A stretch of 64,000 bases of DNA, taken from JAYODZ01 sp965662735. GTDB taxonomy: Bacteria; Pseudomonadota; Alphaproteobacteria; RS24. Of the stretch, positions 45,757 to 54,071 are shown in pieces. The notes under the pieces are model-generated. The model saw nothing but the letters and a program-made list of their open reading frames with translations. It was not told the origin of the DNA and searched no databases. The stretch covers positions 38,818 through 102,817 of the forward strand of contig CBFIIU010000006.1 in assembly GCA_965662735.1 (NCBI GenBank). Direction: 5' to 3'. How positions within the stretch are numbered: position 1 is the stretch's first letter; each line of letters opens with the position of its first letter. Made by a program: the position numbers and the translations under genes.

Positions 45757-46826
45757 TCTATTATATTTTGCGCCGCCTCTTGCTGATGATCCCAACCATT
45801 ATTGGGATTATGGCGATCAGCTTCACAATTGTTCAGTTTGCGCCGGGTGGGCCCGTCGAGCGGGTCATCGCTCAACTTCAAGGACATGATCAAGGTGCGA
45901 CCGCGCGCTTTGCAACAGCTGGCGCGGAGCGCTTGGGCGGAGATAGTAAATATCGAGGCGCTCAGGGTCTTGATCCTGAGTTTATCGCCGAGCTGGAACG
46001 CCAATTCGGTTTCGACAAGCCCGTCCATGAACGCTTTTTGTTAATGGTTCGGAATTACGCCCAGTTTGATTTCGGGACGAGCTATTATCGCGATATTGCG
46101 GTCACGGATCTGATCATCGAAAAACTTCCAGTCTCAATTTCCCTCGGGCTGTGGACGACCTTACTCACCTATCTCATTTCGATCCCGCTTGGCATTGCCA
46201 AGGCGCGTCGCGACGGGGCCGCCTTTGATGTTTGGACATCCTCCATCATTGTGATTGGCTATGCCATTCCTGGATTTTTATTTGCAGTGGCGTTGATCGT
46301 CTTATTTGCGGGCGGTAGCTATTTTGACGTTTTCCCGCTTCGCGGATTGGTCTCAGAAAGCTGGGCGAGCCTACCATGGCCCGAACGCATTCTCGATTAT
46401 TTGTGGCATATTTTTCTTCCCGTCTTGGCGCTGAGCATTGGTGGCTTTGCAACCACAACCTTGCTGACGAAAAATTCATTCCTCGATGAAATTCGGAAGC
46501 AATATGTCCTCACCGCACGCGCCAAAGGGCTTGAGGAGCGTCGTATCCTGTATGGGCATGTGTTCCGAAACGCCATGCTCATTGTTGTGGCGGGCTTCCC
46601 CGGCGCTTTTGTTGGGGCGTTTTTCACGGGATCCTTGCTGATCGAGACGATCTTCTCACTCGATGGTCTGGGGCTGCTTTCTTATGAGAGCATCATCAAT
46701 CGGGATTATCCGGTGGTGTTTGCCTCGCTTTATATTTTTGGCCTGATGGGTTTGGTCGTCACGCTGATTTCCGATCTCACATATGTGTGGATTGATCCGC
46801 GGATCGATTTTGAGGCGCGCGACTAG
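45753..46826 (+). CDS. yejB: Peptide ABC permease YejB
   Basis: 357 residues. It starts with YYILRRLLLMIPTIIGIMAISF, the DppB-type first helix. The permease core with VLTARAKGLEERRILYGHVFRNAML (EAA motif) follows. A long extra periplasmic loop (residues 45-110) after APGGPVE is typical of YejB. It overlaps yejA by 4 bases (ATGA). Confidence 0.95.
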   Translation: MIYYILRRLLLMIPTIIGIMAISFTIVQFAPGGPVERVIAQLQGHDQGATARFATAGAERLGGDSKYRGAQGLDPEFIAELERQFGFDKPVHERFLLMVRNYAQFDFGTSYYRDIAVTDLIIEKLPVSISLGLWTTLLTYLISIPLGIAKARRDGAAFDVWTSSIIVIGYAIPGFLFAVALIVLFAGGSYFDVFPLRGLVSESWASLPWPERILDYLWHIFLPVLALSIGGFATTTLLTKNSFLDEIRKQYVLTARAKGLEERRILYGHVFRNAMLIVVAGFPGAFVGAFFTGSLLIETIFSLDGLGLLSYESIINRDYPVVFASLYIFGLMGLVVTLISDLTYVWIDPRIDFEARD

Positions 46827-47909
46827 ATGGCACAGCAAACCATCCAACAGCGCCGTTGGGCGAATTTTAGAGCCAATCGTCGGGGCTATTGGTCATTCTG
46901 GATTTTTATGGTGCTGCTGACGGTTTCCATGGCGGCGGAGCTCATCGCCAATGACAAACCACTGCTGATCCGTTTTCAAGATCAATTCTATTTTCCTGTC
47001 GTAATGATGTATACGGAGACCGAATTTGGTGGTGATTTTGCAACCGAGGCGGACTATCGCGACCCCTATGTTCAATCATTAATTACCGATCAGGGCGGAT
47101 CCATTCATTGGGCGCCTTTGCGCTACAGCTATGACACGATCAATCTTAATCTCGCTGTGCCAGCGCCGGCGCCCCCTTCGGCAGAAAATTGGCTCGGAAC
47201 CGATGACCAAGGACGCGATGTGGTCGCGCGATTAATTTACGGATTTCGTCTCTCCGTCTTATTCGGTTTAGCGCTCACTCTCTCTTCATCGGTCATTGGC
47301 ATTTTTATCGGCGCGGTGCAGGGATATTTTGGGGGCTGGACCGACCTCGGAATGCAGCGCTTTATTGAGATTTGGACCAGTGTGCCGGCGCTATATCTGT
47401 TGATTATTATCGCCTCGGTAATCGAGCCCAATTTCTGGATTCTTCTCGGCATATTATTGCTGTTTTCTTGGGTGTCTTTGGTCGGTGTTGTCCGCGCTGA
47501 ATTTCTGCGCGCACGTAATTTTGAGTATGTGGCCGCCGCCCGCGCTTTGGGCGTACCAAACTTTCTGATTATTNNNNNNNNNNNNNNNNNNNNNNNNNNN
47601 NNNNNNNNNNNNNNNNNNNNNNNNNNNNNNNNNNNNNNNNNNNNNNNNNNNNNNNNNNNNNNNNNNNNNNNNTTGCCCTTTGTGCTCAATGCCTCGATCA
47701 CAACCCTCACATCTCTCGACTTTTTGGGATTTGGGCTACCTCCCGGCTCACCATCGCTCGGCGAATTATTGGCCCAAGGGAAAAATAATTTACAAGCGCC
47801 CTGGCTCGGGCTCGCCGGCTTTACCGTGATTGCCCTTATGTTATCACTGCTTATTTTCATTGGCGAAGCTGTGCGCGATGCGTTCGACCCGAGGAAAACC
47901 GTGCAATGA
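46827..47909 (+). CDS. yejE: Peptide ABC permease YejE (contains N gap)
   Basis: About 360 residues. The N-terminal segment YWSFWIFMVLLTVSMAAELIAN and the long loop ending in NWLGTDDQGRDVVARLIYGFR identify YejE. The EAA motif (YVAAARALGVPNFLII) runs into a 99-base gap (47574-47672), which keeps the frame. It pairs with YejB in the membrane and overlaps yejF by 4 bases. Confidence 0.95.
   Translation: MAQQTIQQRRWANFRANRRGYWSFWIFMVLLTVSMAAELIANDKPLLIRFQDQFYFPVVMMYTETEFGGDFATEADYRDPYVQSLITDQGGSIHWAPLRYSYDTINLNLAVPAPAPPSAENWLGTDDQGRDVVARLIYGFRLSVLFGLALTLSSSVIGIFIGAVQGYFGGWTDLGMQRFIEIWTSVPALYLLIIIASVIEPNFWILLGILLLFSWVSLVGVVRAEFLRARNFEYVAAARALGVPNFLIIXXXXXXXXXXXXXXXXXXXXXXXXXXXXXXXXXLPFVLNASITTLTSLDFLGFGLPPGSPSLGELLAQGKNNLQAPWLGLAGFTVIALMLSLLIFIGEAVRDAFDPRKTVQ
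47574..47672. other. Assembly gap, 99 N, inside yejE
   Basis: 99 undetermined bases, a multiple of three, with the yejE frame intact on both sides. Confidence 0.99.
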
Positions 47910-49498
47910 ATGTGCTGACCATTAAGGATCTGAGTATTGACTTTGTGCAAGGTGATGAGCGCACGCAAGCTGTGAAGAACCTATCGCTGTCGATCCCTGA
48001 AGGAAAAACACTCGGGCTTGTCGGTGAGAGCGGATCTGGCAAATCGGTTTCCGCTTTATCGATTTTGCGTTTGCTGCCCGAGCCGCCGGCGCAGATCCGA
48101 GCCGGCCAGATCCGCTTTGGCGATCGTGATATGGTGACCTGTAGCGAAGGCGAGATGCGGCACATTCGCGGCAATGAAATTGGTATGATTTTTCAAGAAC
48201 CGATGTCCGCGCTGAACCCATTGCATCGTGTGGGCGACCAAATTGGTGAGGTTATTCAACATCACCAAAACCTCAACGATGCCGCGACCCGCGCCGAAAC
48301 CATTCGCCTGATGGAGCGCGTCGGCATCCCTGATGCTGATCTGCGGGCCCGCGATTACCCGCATCAACTATCGGGCGGACAACGCCAGCGTATCGTCATC
48401 GCCATGGCCATTGCCAACCGGCCGCAATTGCTGATTGCCGATGAGCCCACCACCGCATTAGACGTGACCATTCAACGGCAAATCCTCGATCTCTTGAAAG
48501 ATCTCCAGCACGAAATGGGAATGAGTATTTTGTTGATTACGCATGATCTGGGTGTGGTGCGTTATATGGCCGATCATATTTGCGTGATGCAAAATGGCGC
48601 CATTGTCGAGAGCGGGACGCGCGACGAAATCCTCGACCGGCCACAACACGAATATACGCGCAGTCTGATCGGCGCCGTGCCCGATGCCGGCCCCCCCCAA
48701 ATTACGCCGGAAACACCGTTGGTTCAGGTCAAAAATATGTCGGTCAAGTTTCCGCGACGTAAAAATTGGCTGGGTCTTGCAACGGAATATTTGCGCGCCG
48801 TCGATGACGTGTCCTTTGACCTCTACCCTGGCGAATGCCTGGGCATTGTCGGCGAGAGCGGCTCGGGCAAAACGACGCTCGGGCGGGCTTTGTTGGGCCT
48901 CCAAAAAGCCGAGGGCGCGTGCATTTTTGATGGGCGGGCGCTGTCGGCTTTAAGTGCGCGGGAGAAGCGGCATTTGCGACAAGATATGCAAATTGTTTTT
49001 CAAGATCCGTTTGGCTCGTTAAGTCCACGAATGTCGATCGGGCAGATTATCACCGAAGGGCTCAATATTCATCGACCGGCTTTGTCGGCAGACCAACGTC
49101 GCGCCGAATTAATTGAGGCCATGGAAACAGTTGAGCTCGACCCCGCCGTTGCAGAACGCTATCCGCATGAATTCTCGGGTGGTCAGCGCCAGCGTATCGC
49201 GATCGCCCGCGCGCTGATTTTAAAGCCGCGCTTGTTGGTTTTAGATGAACCGACAAGCGCCCTGGATCGATCGGTTCAAGCCCAAATCATCGCTTTGCTA
49301 CGGCAGCTGCAGCAGGAACATGGACTTGCTTATCTGTTCATCAGCCATGATCTCGAAGTCGTTCGTGCCATGTCTCACCGAGTGATTGTCATGCATCATG
49401 GCAAAGCTGTTGAGGCTGGAGACCATATTTTCACGCAGCCGCGCGAAGCCTATACACAAGAACTTTTGAAAGCCGCGCTGTCTGGCTCGGCCGCTTAA
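47906..49498 (+). CDS. yejF: Dual ATPase of the peptide importer, YejF
   Basis: 530 residues with two ABC cassettes. The first has GESGSGKSVSAL and LSGGQRQRIVIAMA with LLIADEPTTALDV. The second has GESGSGKTTLGRALLG, FSGGQRQRIAIARA and LLVLDEPTSALDRS. It powers YejBE. The long single-chain form matches YejF of alphaproteobacteria and enterics. It ends a four-gene operon with start/stop overlaps throughout. Confidence 0.95.
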   Translation: MNVLTIKDLSIDFVQGDERTQAVKNLSLSIPEGKTLGLVGESGSGKSVSALSILRLLPEPPAQIRAGQIRFGDRDMVTCSEGEMRHIRGNEIGMIFQEPMSALNPLHRVGDQIGEVIQHHQNLNDAATRAETIRLMERVGIPDADLRARDYPHQLSGGQRQRIVIAMAIANRPQLLIADEPTTALDVTIQRQILDLLKDLQHEMGMSILLITHDLGVVRYMADHICVMQNGAIVESGTRDEILDRPQHEYTRSLIGAVPDAGPPQITPETPLVQVKNMSVKFPRRKNWLGLATEYLRAVDDVSFDLYPGECLGIVGESGSGKTTLGRALLGLQKAEGACIFDGRALSALSAREKRHLRQDMQIVFQDPFGSLSPRMSIGQIITEGLNIHRPALSADQRRAELIEAMETVELDPAVAERYPHEFSGGQRQRIAIARALILKPRLLVLDEPTSALDRSVQAQIIALLRQLQQEHGLAYLFISHDLEVVRAMSHRVIVMHHGKAVEAGDHIFTQPREAYTQELLKAALSGSAA

Positions 49499-49533
49499 TT
49501 TCTCTTTGAAGTCGTGACATCGCAGATTTTCGA

Positions 49534-49568
49534 TGGCCGCCCGATGGAGCCCGAAAACCGAGCGGCCA
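49534..49568. terminator. Probable terminator between yejF and the NlpC/P60 gene
   Basis: TGGCCGC (49534-49540) and GCGGCCA (49562-49568) form a seven-pair stem in the convergent gap. No T tract is seen, so the stem may act only in part. Confidence 0.4.
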
Positions 49569-49599
49569 AGGCAGATTGCGCTCGTCGGGTGATCAGGCT

Positions 49600-50457
49600 T
49601 TAGGCGCGCGGACGCCGGACAGAGGTTACGAGGCCAGTGCTTTGGGCAATTCGTTCAATGGCCTGCACGAGCGGTTCCTCGACCACTTGCATATGGGTGG
49701 CATTGGCATGGATTAGGCTCTCGCCCTCGCCCACAAGTCCGACATGACCCTTCCAAAACACCAAATCGCCGGCGCGCAATTCGCCGTCTACCGAGCTTCC
49801 GACACTTGCTTCTTGCAGATCACTATCGCGCGGACAGGCAAGCCCCGCTTGCATGAGGCTGATTTGAACCAAGCCTGAGCAATCAATCCCCATGCTTTCG
49901 CGCCCCCCCCAAAGATAGGGTGTATGGATAAATTGTCGGGCCAAGGCCACATAATCTTTGATCGGTCGATCGATCGAACGAATATGCTCGGTTACAATAA
50001 AACCACCCGTCGTGAGCTCGCTAAAGCGCCCCTCTATATCAGCGATAGAGAGGCGGGCACCTAAAGAAACCGCCATAAGCGGCCGTGACTTAATATCGGG
50101 ATCTGTATAAATATGTGCCCGCAGAACCGACACACAATGCGATGGCGATTGGCATGACATTAAGTCATCGACCCGAACATAGCCCACATAGTCGTCATGT
50201 TGGCACTGCCCCCACGCCCAGGCGCCTTTTTGATCATAAACCCTAAACCGTTCTCCGAAGNNNNNNNNNNNNNNCGCCAAGGCGCCGGGGGCGGGCGACC
50301 GATGCACATTTGTGACCGGTGCGCGCACATCCATGTCGCGCCCTTTCACAAATTTAGGCGCGTTAATTTCGCCGCGCAAATGATCTGCAGCGAGATCGTC
50401 GCGCCACGGATTGATGCGGGGATCGGGCTTATGCGCGTCGAGTTTAGGACTGGGCAT
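49600..50457 (-). CDS. NlpC/P60 family peptidase (contains N gap)
   Basis: About 285 residues. An SH3-like N-terminal region (GERFRVYDQKGAWAWGQC, DDYVGYVRVDDL) precedes an NlpC/P60 domain with catalytic Cys in GIDCSGLVQIS and the His in GEGESLIHANAT. It resembles YkfC and Ntf2-type cell-wall peptide endopeptidases that cut between D-Glu and meso-DAP. No signal peptide is visible from the ATG at 50457, so it may be cytoplasmic. It overlaps the end of the aminopeptidase gene by 14 bases. A 14-base N run (50261-50274) hides about five residues. Confidence 0.9.
   Translation of the reverse strand: MPSPKLDAHKPDPRINPWRDDLAADHLRGEINAPKFVKGRDMDVRAPVTNVHRSPAPGALAXXXXXFGERFRVYDQKGAWAWGQCQHDDYVGYVRVDDLMSCQSPSHCVSVLRAHIYTDPDIKSRPLMAVSLGARLSIADIEGRFSELTTGGFIVTEHIRSIDRPIKDYVALARQFIHTPYLWGGRESMGIDCSGLVQISLMQAGLACPRDSDLQEASVGSSVDGELRAGDLVFWKGHVGLVGEGESLIHANATHMQVVEEPLVQAIERIAQSTGLVTSVRRPRA
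50261..50274. other. Assembly gap, 14 N, inside the NlpC/P60 gene
   Basis: 14 undetermined bases. The reading frame agrees on both sides with the stated size. Confidence 0.98.
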
Positions 50458-51820
50458 ATCGGGACTCGAGATAGCTGTAGACGGCGCGCAAGGCCGTCGC
50501 CTCACCTCCGACGGGACGCCCAGGACGCGCCTTAATGTTCCACCCATAAACATCAAAGTGAACCCAAGGATGCGCATCCGGCACAAAACGTGACAGAAAT
50601 AGAGCGGCTGTAACAGAGCCCGCCATAGGGGAAGAAGAGACATGGCTGATATCAGCAACAGAACTGTCGAGCCAGCTCTCATAGCCGCTCCAAAGGGGCA
50701 AGCGCCATAATGGATCATGTTGCGCGGCGCCATGCGCCATCAGCTGCGCAGCCACCTCATCATCGCGCGTATAAAAAGGCATCACCTCAGGCCCCAAAGC
50801 AATTCGGGCGGCACCCGTAAGCGTTGCAAAATCGATTATTAAATCAGGGTGATGGGCGATGGCTTCGCTCAATAAATCGGCAAGGACGAGGCGGCCTTCA
50901 GCATCTGTGTTACCGATTTCAACTTGCATACCCTGCCGGCTCGACAAAATATCTCCTGGACGGAAGGCCCCTGGCCCAATGGCGTTCTCAACAGCTCCAA
51001 TTAACAGGCGCACACGAACCGGCCAGTTTGAGGTCGCAATCATTTCGGCGAGGGCCAGCGCAATGGCCGCGCCGCCCATATCCTTTTTCATAATATCCAT
51101 ATAGGAGCCTGTTTTTAAATTGAGGCCTCCCGTGTCGAAACAAACCCCTTTACCAACAAGCACAATCTCGGGAGCGGCCTCATCGCCCCAGACCATTTCA
51201 ACAAAACAAGGCGGCTGTGCCGCCGCGCGCCCAACGGCATGGATCATAGGATAGTTTTCGCTCAGCAAGTCATCGCCAATAATGGTGCGCACCGTGCCCT
51301 TCACGCGGGCGGCCATCTCCTCGACTTGCTGAACCAAAGCCAAAGGCCCCATCGCCTCGGCCGGCAGGTTGATCAAATCGCGTGCCCGAAAGACAGCGTC
51401 AATCATCCGCTGGAGCCGGGCGATATCTGTCGTCGGCGAAACCACCAGGGACGGCCAATCCTGACGTGTTTTCTGGCTCAAATAGGTCGAGAAACGGTAT
51501 GTCCCCAAAGCCCATGCCAGGGGCGCCAGGGGGTTGGTGTCGTCACTGAGGCGATAGGTGCCTTCGGGCAGTTGCCGAGGTAAGCGCGCTAGTGCAAAAG
51601 GATCTGGCTTCGAGCCCACGCCTAAGACGACCCCATCAATGCCTCCAGCATGGTTCGGCAAAATAACCATCTCGCCATCGGCACCGGTAAACCGATTGCT
51701 ATCGAGCCACGCTGCGCGCTGGCCGGCATGGGTCTCGCGCCAATGCGCAAGGTCGCCCGGCCCGAGGAGCCATATCGGACAGGCCGCTTTGCCTTTATCG
51801 CTCACAAATAAAGGGGACAT
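50444..51820 (-). CDS. Leucyl aminopeptidase family protein (M17)
   Basis: 458 residues. The M17 signature NTDAEGRLVLADLL is intact, and VGKGVCFDTGGLNLKTGSYMDIMKKDMGG supplies the zinc-binding Lys and Asp. The N-terminal domain is present. It removes N-terminal residues from peptides in the cytoplasm. It forms an operon with the NlpC/P60 peptidase and lies convergent with yejABEF, which suggests peptide use after import. Confidence 0.92.
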   Translation of the reverse strand: MSPLFVSDKGKAACPIWLLGPGDLAHWRETHAGQRAAWLDSNRFTGADGEMVILPNHAGGIDGVVLGVGSKPDPFALARLPRQLPEGTYRLSDDTNPLAPLAWALGTYRFSTYLSQKTRQDWPSLVVSPTTDIARLQRMIDAVFRARDLINLPAEAMGPLALVQQVEEMAARVKGTVRTIIGDDLLSENYPMIHAVGRAAAQPPCFVEMVWGDEAAPEIVLVGKGVCFDTGGLNLKTGSYMDIMKKDMGGAAIALALAEMIATSNWPVRVRLLIGAVENAIGPGAFRPGDILSSRQGMQVEIGNTDAEGRLVLADLLSEAIAHHPDLIIDFATLTGAARIALGPEVMPFYTRDDEVAAQLMAHGAAQHDPLWRLPLWSGYESWLDSSVADISHVSSSPMAGSVTAALFLSRFVPDAHPWVHFDVYGWNIKARPGRPVGGEATALRAVYSYLESRYAQS

Positions 51821-51826
51821 GGACCT

Positions 51827-52627
51827 CTAGCGCGCGGACAGGCCGTGATCAACAACGACCTCAGATCCGGTCATATAGGATGAGGCATCGGAGGCCAGAA
51901 ATACCACCGCATTCGCCACATCAATCGGTTGACCCAATTTTCCGCCCGGCACGGCCATTTCTGCAACCAACTCACTACTCGGACGATTATCTCCCTGATC
52001 CACCCCAGCCAAGGCTTGGTCCGAGGCATTCGAAATTTCTTTTTCCCAGATCGCGGTATCAATAATGCCTGGATGTACCGAATTCACACGCACGGGCAAA
52101 TCCGCCATCGCCATTTCGATCGCCACGCCTTTGGTAAATAGCCGCACGCCGCCTTTGGTGGCATTATAAGCAGAAAGGCCCGGCGCCCCAATTAATCCGG
52201 CGACAGAGGAGATGTTGATAATCGATCCCTTGCCGCTTTTGGCCATTCGTGGAATGGCGTGTTTTGTGCCCAAAAACACCCCATCCAGATTTATCGCATT
52301 TTGCCGTTGCCAGTCGGCCAAGCTCATCTCTGTAATCGGTGAAGCCACTGCAATGCCGGCATTATTCACCAGAATATGCAAAGCGCCTTCCTCAGCATCA
52401 ATCGACGCATATACCTCGCTCCACGCGGCTTCTTGCGTAACATCATGCACCATGGCGCGGGCTGATCCGCCAGCGGCTGTGATCAGCGAGACCGTTTCCA
52501 GGACGCCGGCTTCATCAATATCAGTGGCGACAATGCGGGCGCCATGCGCCGCCAGAGCAAGGGCGCAAGCACGGCCAATGCCCGCTGCGGCGCCTGTTAC
52601 TAGGGCGATTTTACCTGAACAATCCAT
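51827..52627 (-). CDS. Short-chain dehydrogenase/reductase
   Basis: 266 residues, classical SDR. The cofactor motif is ALVTGAAAGIGRACALALA, ATDID follows as an acidic residue favouring NAD, and NNAG, the catalytic SSVAG (Ser) and YNATKGG (Tyr-x-x-x-Lys) are intact. It resembles hydroxysteroid and alcohol dehydrogenases. It shares a single base with the P450 stop codon, so it probably oxidises the alcohol product of that P450. The substrate is inferred. Confidence 0.88.
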   Translation of the reverse strand: MDCSGKIALVTGAAAGIGRACALALAAHGARIVATDIDEAGVLETVSLITAAGGSARAMVHDVTQEAAWSEVYASIDAEEGALHILVNNAGIAVASPITEMSLADWQRQNAINLDGVFLGTKHAIPRMAKSGKGSIINISSVAGLIGAPGLSAYNATKGGVRLFTKGVAIEMAMADLPVRVNSVHPGIIDTAIWEKEISNASDQALAGVDQGDNRPSSELVAEMAVPGGKLGQPIDVANAVVFLASDASSYMTGSEVVVDHGLSAR

Positions 52628-53880
52628 TAGCCTTTGATCCTGACCATCATGCGCGCATAGCCTTTGACAAAAGAGGAGTGAACCCGTGTCGGCTCAGACA
52701 AAACCTCAATATTTTGGAAGCGCTTCATAATCTCTTCCCACAAAATGGTCAGTTGAAGCTCGGCCAAACGATTGCCCACGCAACGGTGAATGCCGAAGCC
52801 GAAAGACAAATGACGACGCGCATTTGGACGGTCAATGATCAGCTCATTCGGACGGTCAATGACGGTTTCGTCGCGGTTGCCCGAAACATACCACATCAAG
52901 ACTTTCTCGCCTTTTTTGATGGTCTTGCCATGCATCTCTACATCTTCAAGCGCGGTACGCCGCATGAAGGCGAGCGGTGTTTGCCAACGGATAATTTCCG
53001 ATACCATATTCGGAATAAGGTCCGGATTATCGCGCAATTTTTGATATTGCTCGGGGAATTTGTTCAACGCATAGAGCCCGCCGGTCATAGAATTGCGGGT
53101 CGTATCATTGCCGCCCACAATCAACAAAATCAGATTACCTAGATATTCGAGAGGCTGCATATTGCGGGTGCTTTCCCCATGCGCCAGCATTGAAATCAAA
53201 TCGGTTGCTGGCTCGGAATTCACCCGATCATTCCAAAGTTTGGTAAAGGCTTCGAGACATTCAAACAGCTCGGCACGCCGCTGGTCTTCGCTGTCGATAA
53301 TACCCGAATCCAGATTGGCCGTGGCCACATCCGACCAACGGGTCAATTTTCGACGATCCTCAAGAGGAAAATCAAATAGGGTCGCCAACATCAAAGTGGT
53401 AAGCTCAATGGAGACGAGATCGACCCAATCAAACTCTTCATTGATCGGCAAACTGTCGAGAACCTTTTGGGTCCGCTCGCGAATTAACGTTTCCATATTC
53501 ATTAAATTAGCGGGCGCAACGATCGGAGACACCGTCTTACGCTGAATATCATGCTTGGGCTGATCCATCGCAATAAACATCGGCAATGTGAAATCATCTT
53601 CCGGGTCGTTCAATACGATGGTCGGCTCAGATGAAAAGCGCTTATGGTCCGTATCGATTGCCATAATATCATTATAGCGAGTAACCGACCAATAAGGCCC
53701 TTGTCGCTCCTCGCCATTTTCATTCAAGCTGTAATGGAGCGGATCTTCTTTGCGCAGGCGCTCAAAATAAGGCCAGAAATCTTCATTGGGCCAAAGTTTT
53801 ACATCAACCGGATTGATCTCTTCCAATGGCATAGTCCATGCCAAGTCCGACAGGTTTTGCGTTTTGATTGCTTCACTCAT
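52627..53880 (-). CDS. Cytochrome P450, CYP153-type alkane hydroxylase
   Basis: 417 residues. The heme loop is FGFGIHRCVGNRLAELQ, the I helix VGGNDTTRNSMTGG and the ExxR region SEIIRWQTPLAFMRR. The N-terminal DFWPYFERLRKEDPLHY, MFIAMDQPKHDIQRKTV and FDWVDLVSIELTTLMLATLFDFP blocks are highly characteristic of CYP153, which hydroxylates the terminal carbon of medium-chain alkanes. No ferredoxin or ferredoxin reductase gene is beside it, so redox partners must be elsewhere. Confidence 0.9.
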   Translation of the reverse strand: MSEAIKTQNLSDLAWTMPLEEINPVDVKLWPNEDFWPYFERLRKEDPLHYSLNENGEERQGPYWSVTRYNDIMAIDTDHKRFSSEPTIVLNDPEDDFTLPMFIAMDQPKHDIQRKTVSPIVAPANLMNMETLIRERTQKVLDSLPINEEFDWVDLVSIELTTLMLATLFDFPLEDRRKLTRWSDVATANLDSGIIDSEDQRRAELFECLEAFTKLWNDRVNSEPATDLISMLAHGESTRNMQPLEYLGNLILLIVGGNDTTRNSMTGGLYALNKFPEQYQKLRDNPDLIPNMVSEIIRWQTPLAFMRRTALEDVEMHGKTIKKGEKVLMWYVSGNRDETVIDRPNELIIDRPNARRHLSFGFGIHRCVGNRLAELQLTILWEEIMKRFQNIEVLSEPTRVHSSFVKGYARMMVRIKG

Positions 53881-54071
53881 TTTTCCCTCACCAACGTCAT
53901 ATCATCGTCACCACGTTAAATTTGATTGATTAGCTTAACATTAATTTTCATTCCGCCAACAGCTTTATACAGTCTAACTTGTCGCATCGCTTGCCCCATC
54001 CACACGACATTCCTATAGTGTCTCTCAATGAAGTGCCGCTCAAAGCGGCGGCAACAGTGCAAGGAAAAGCC

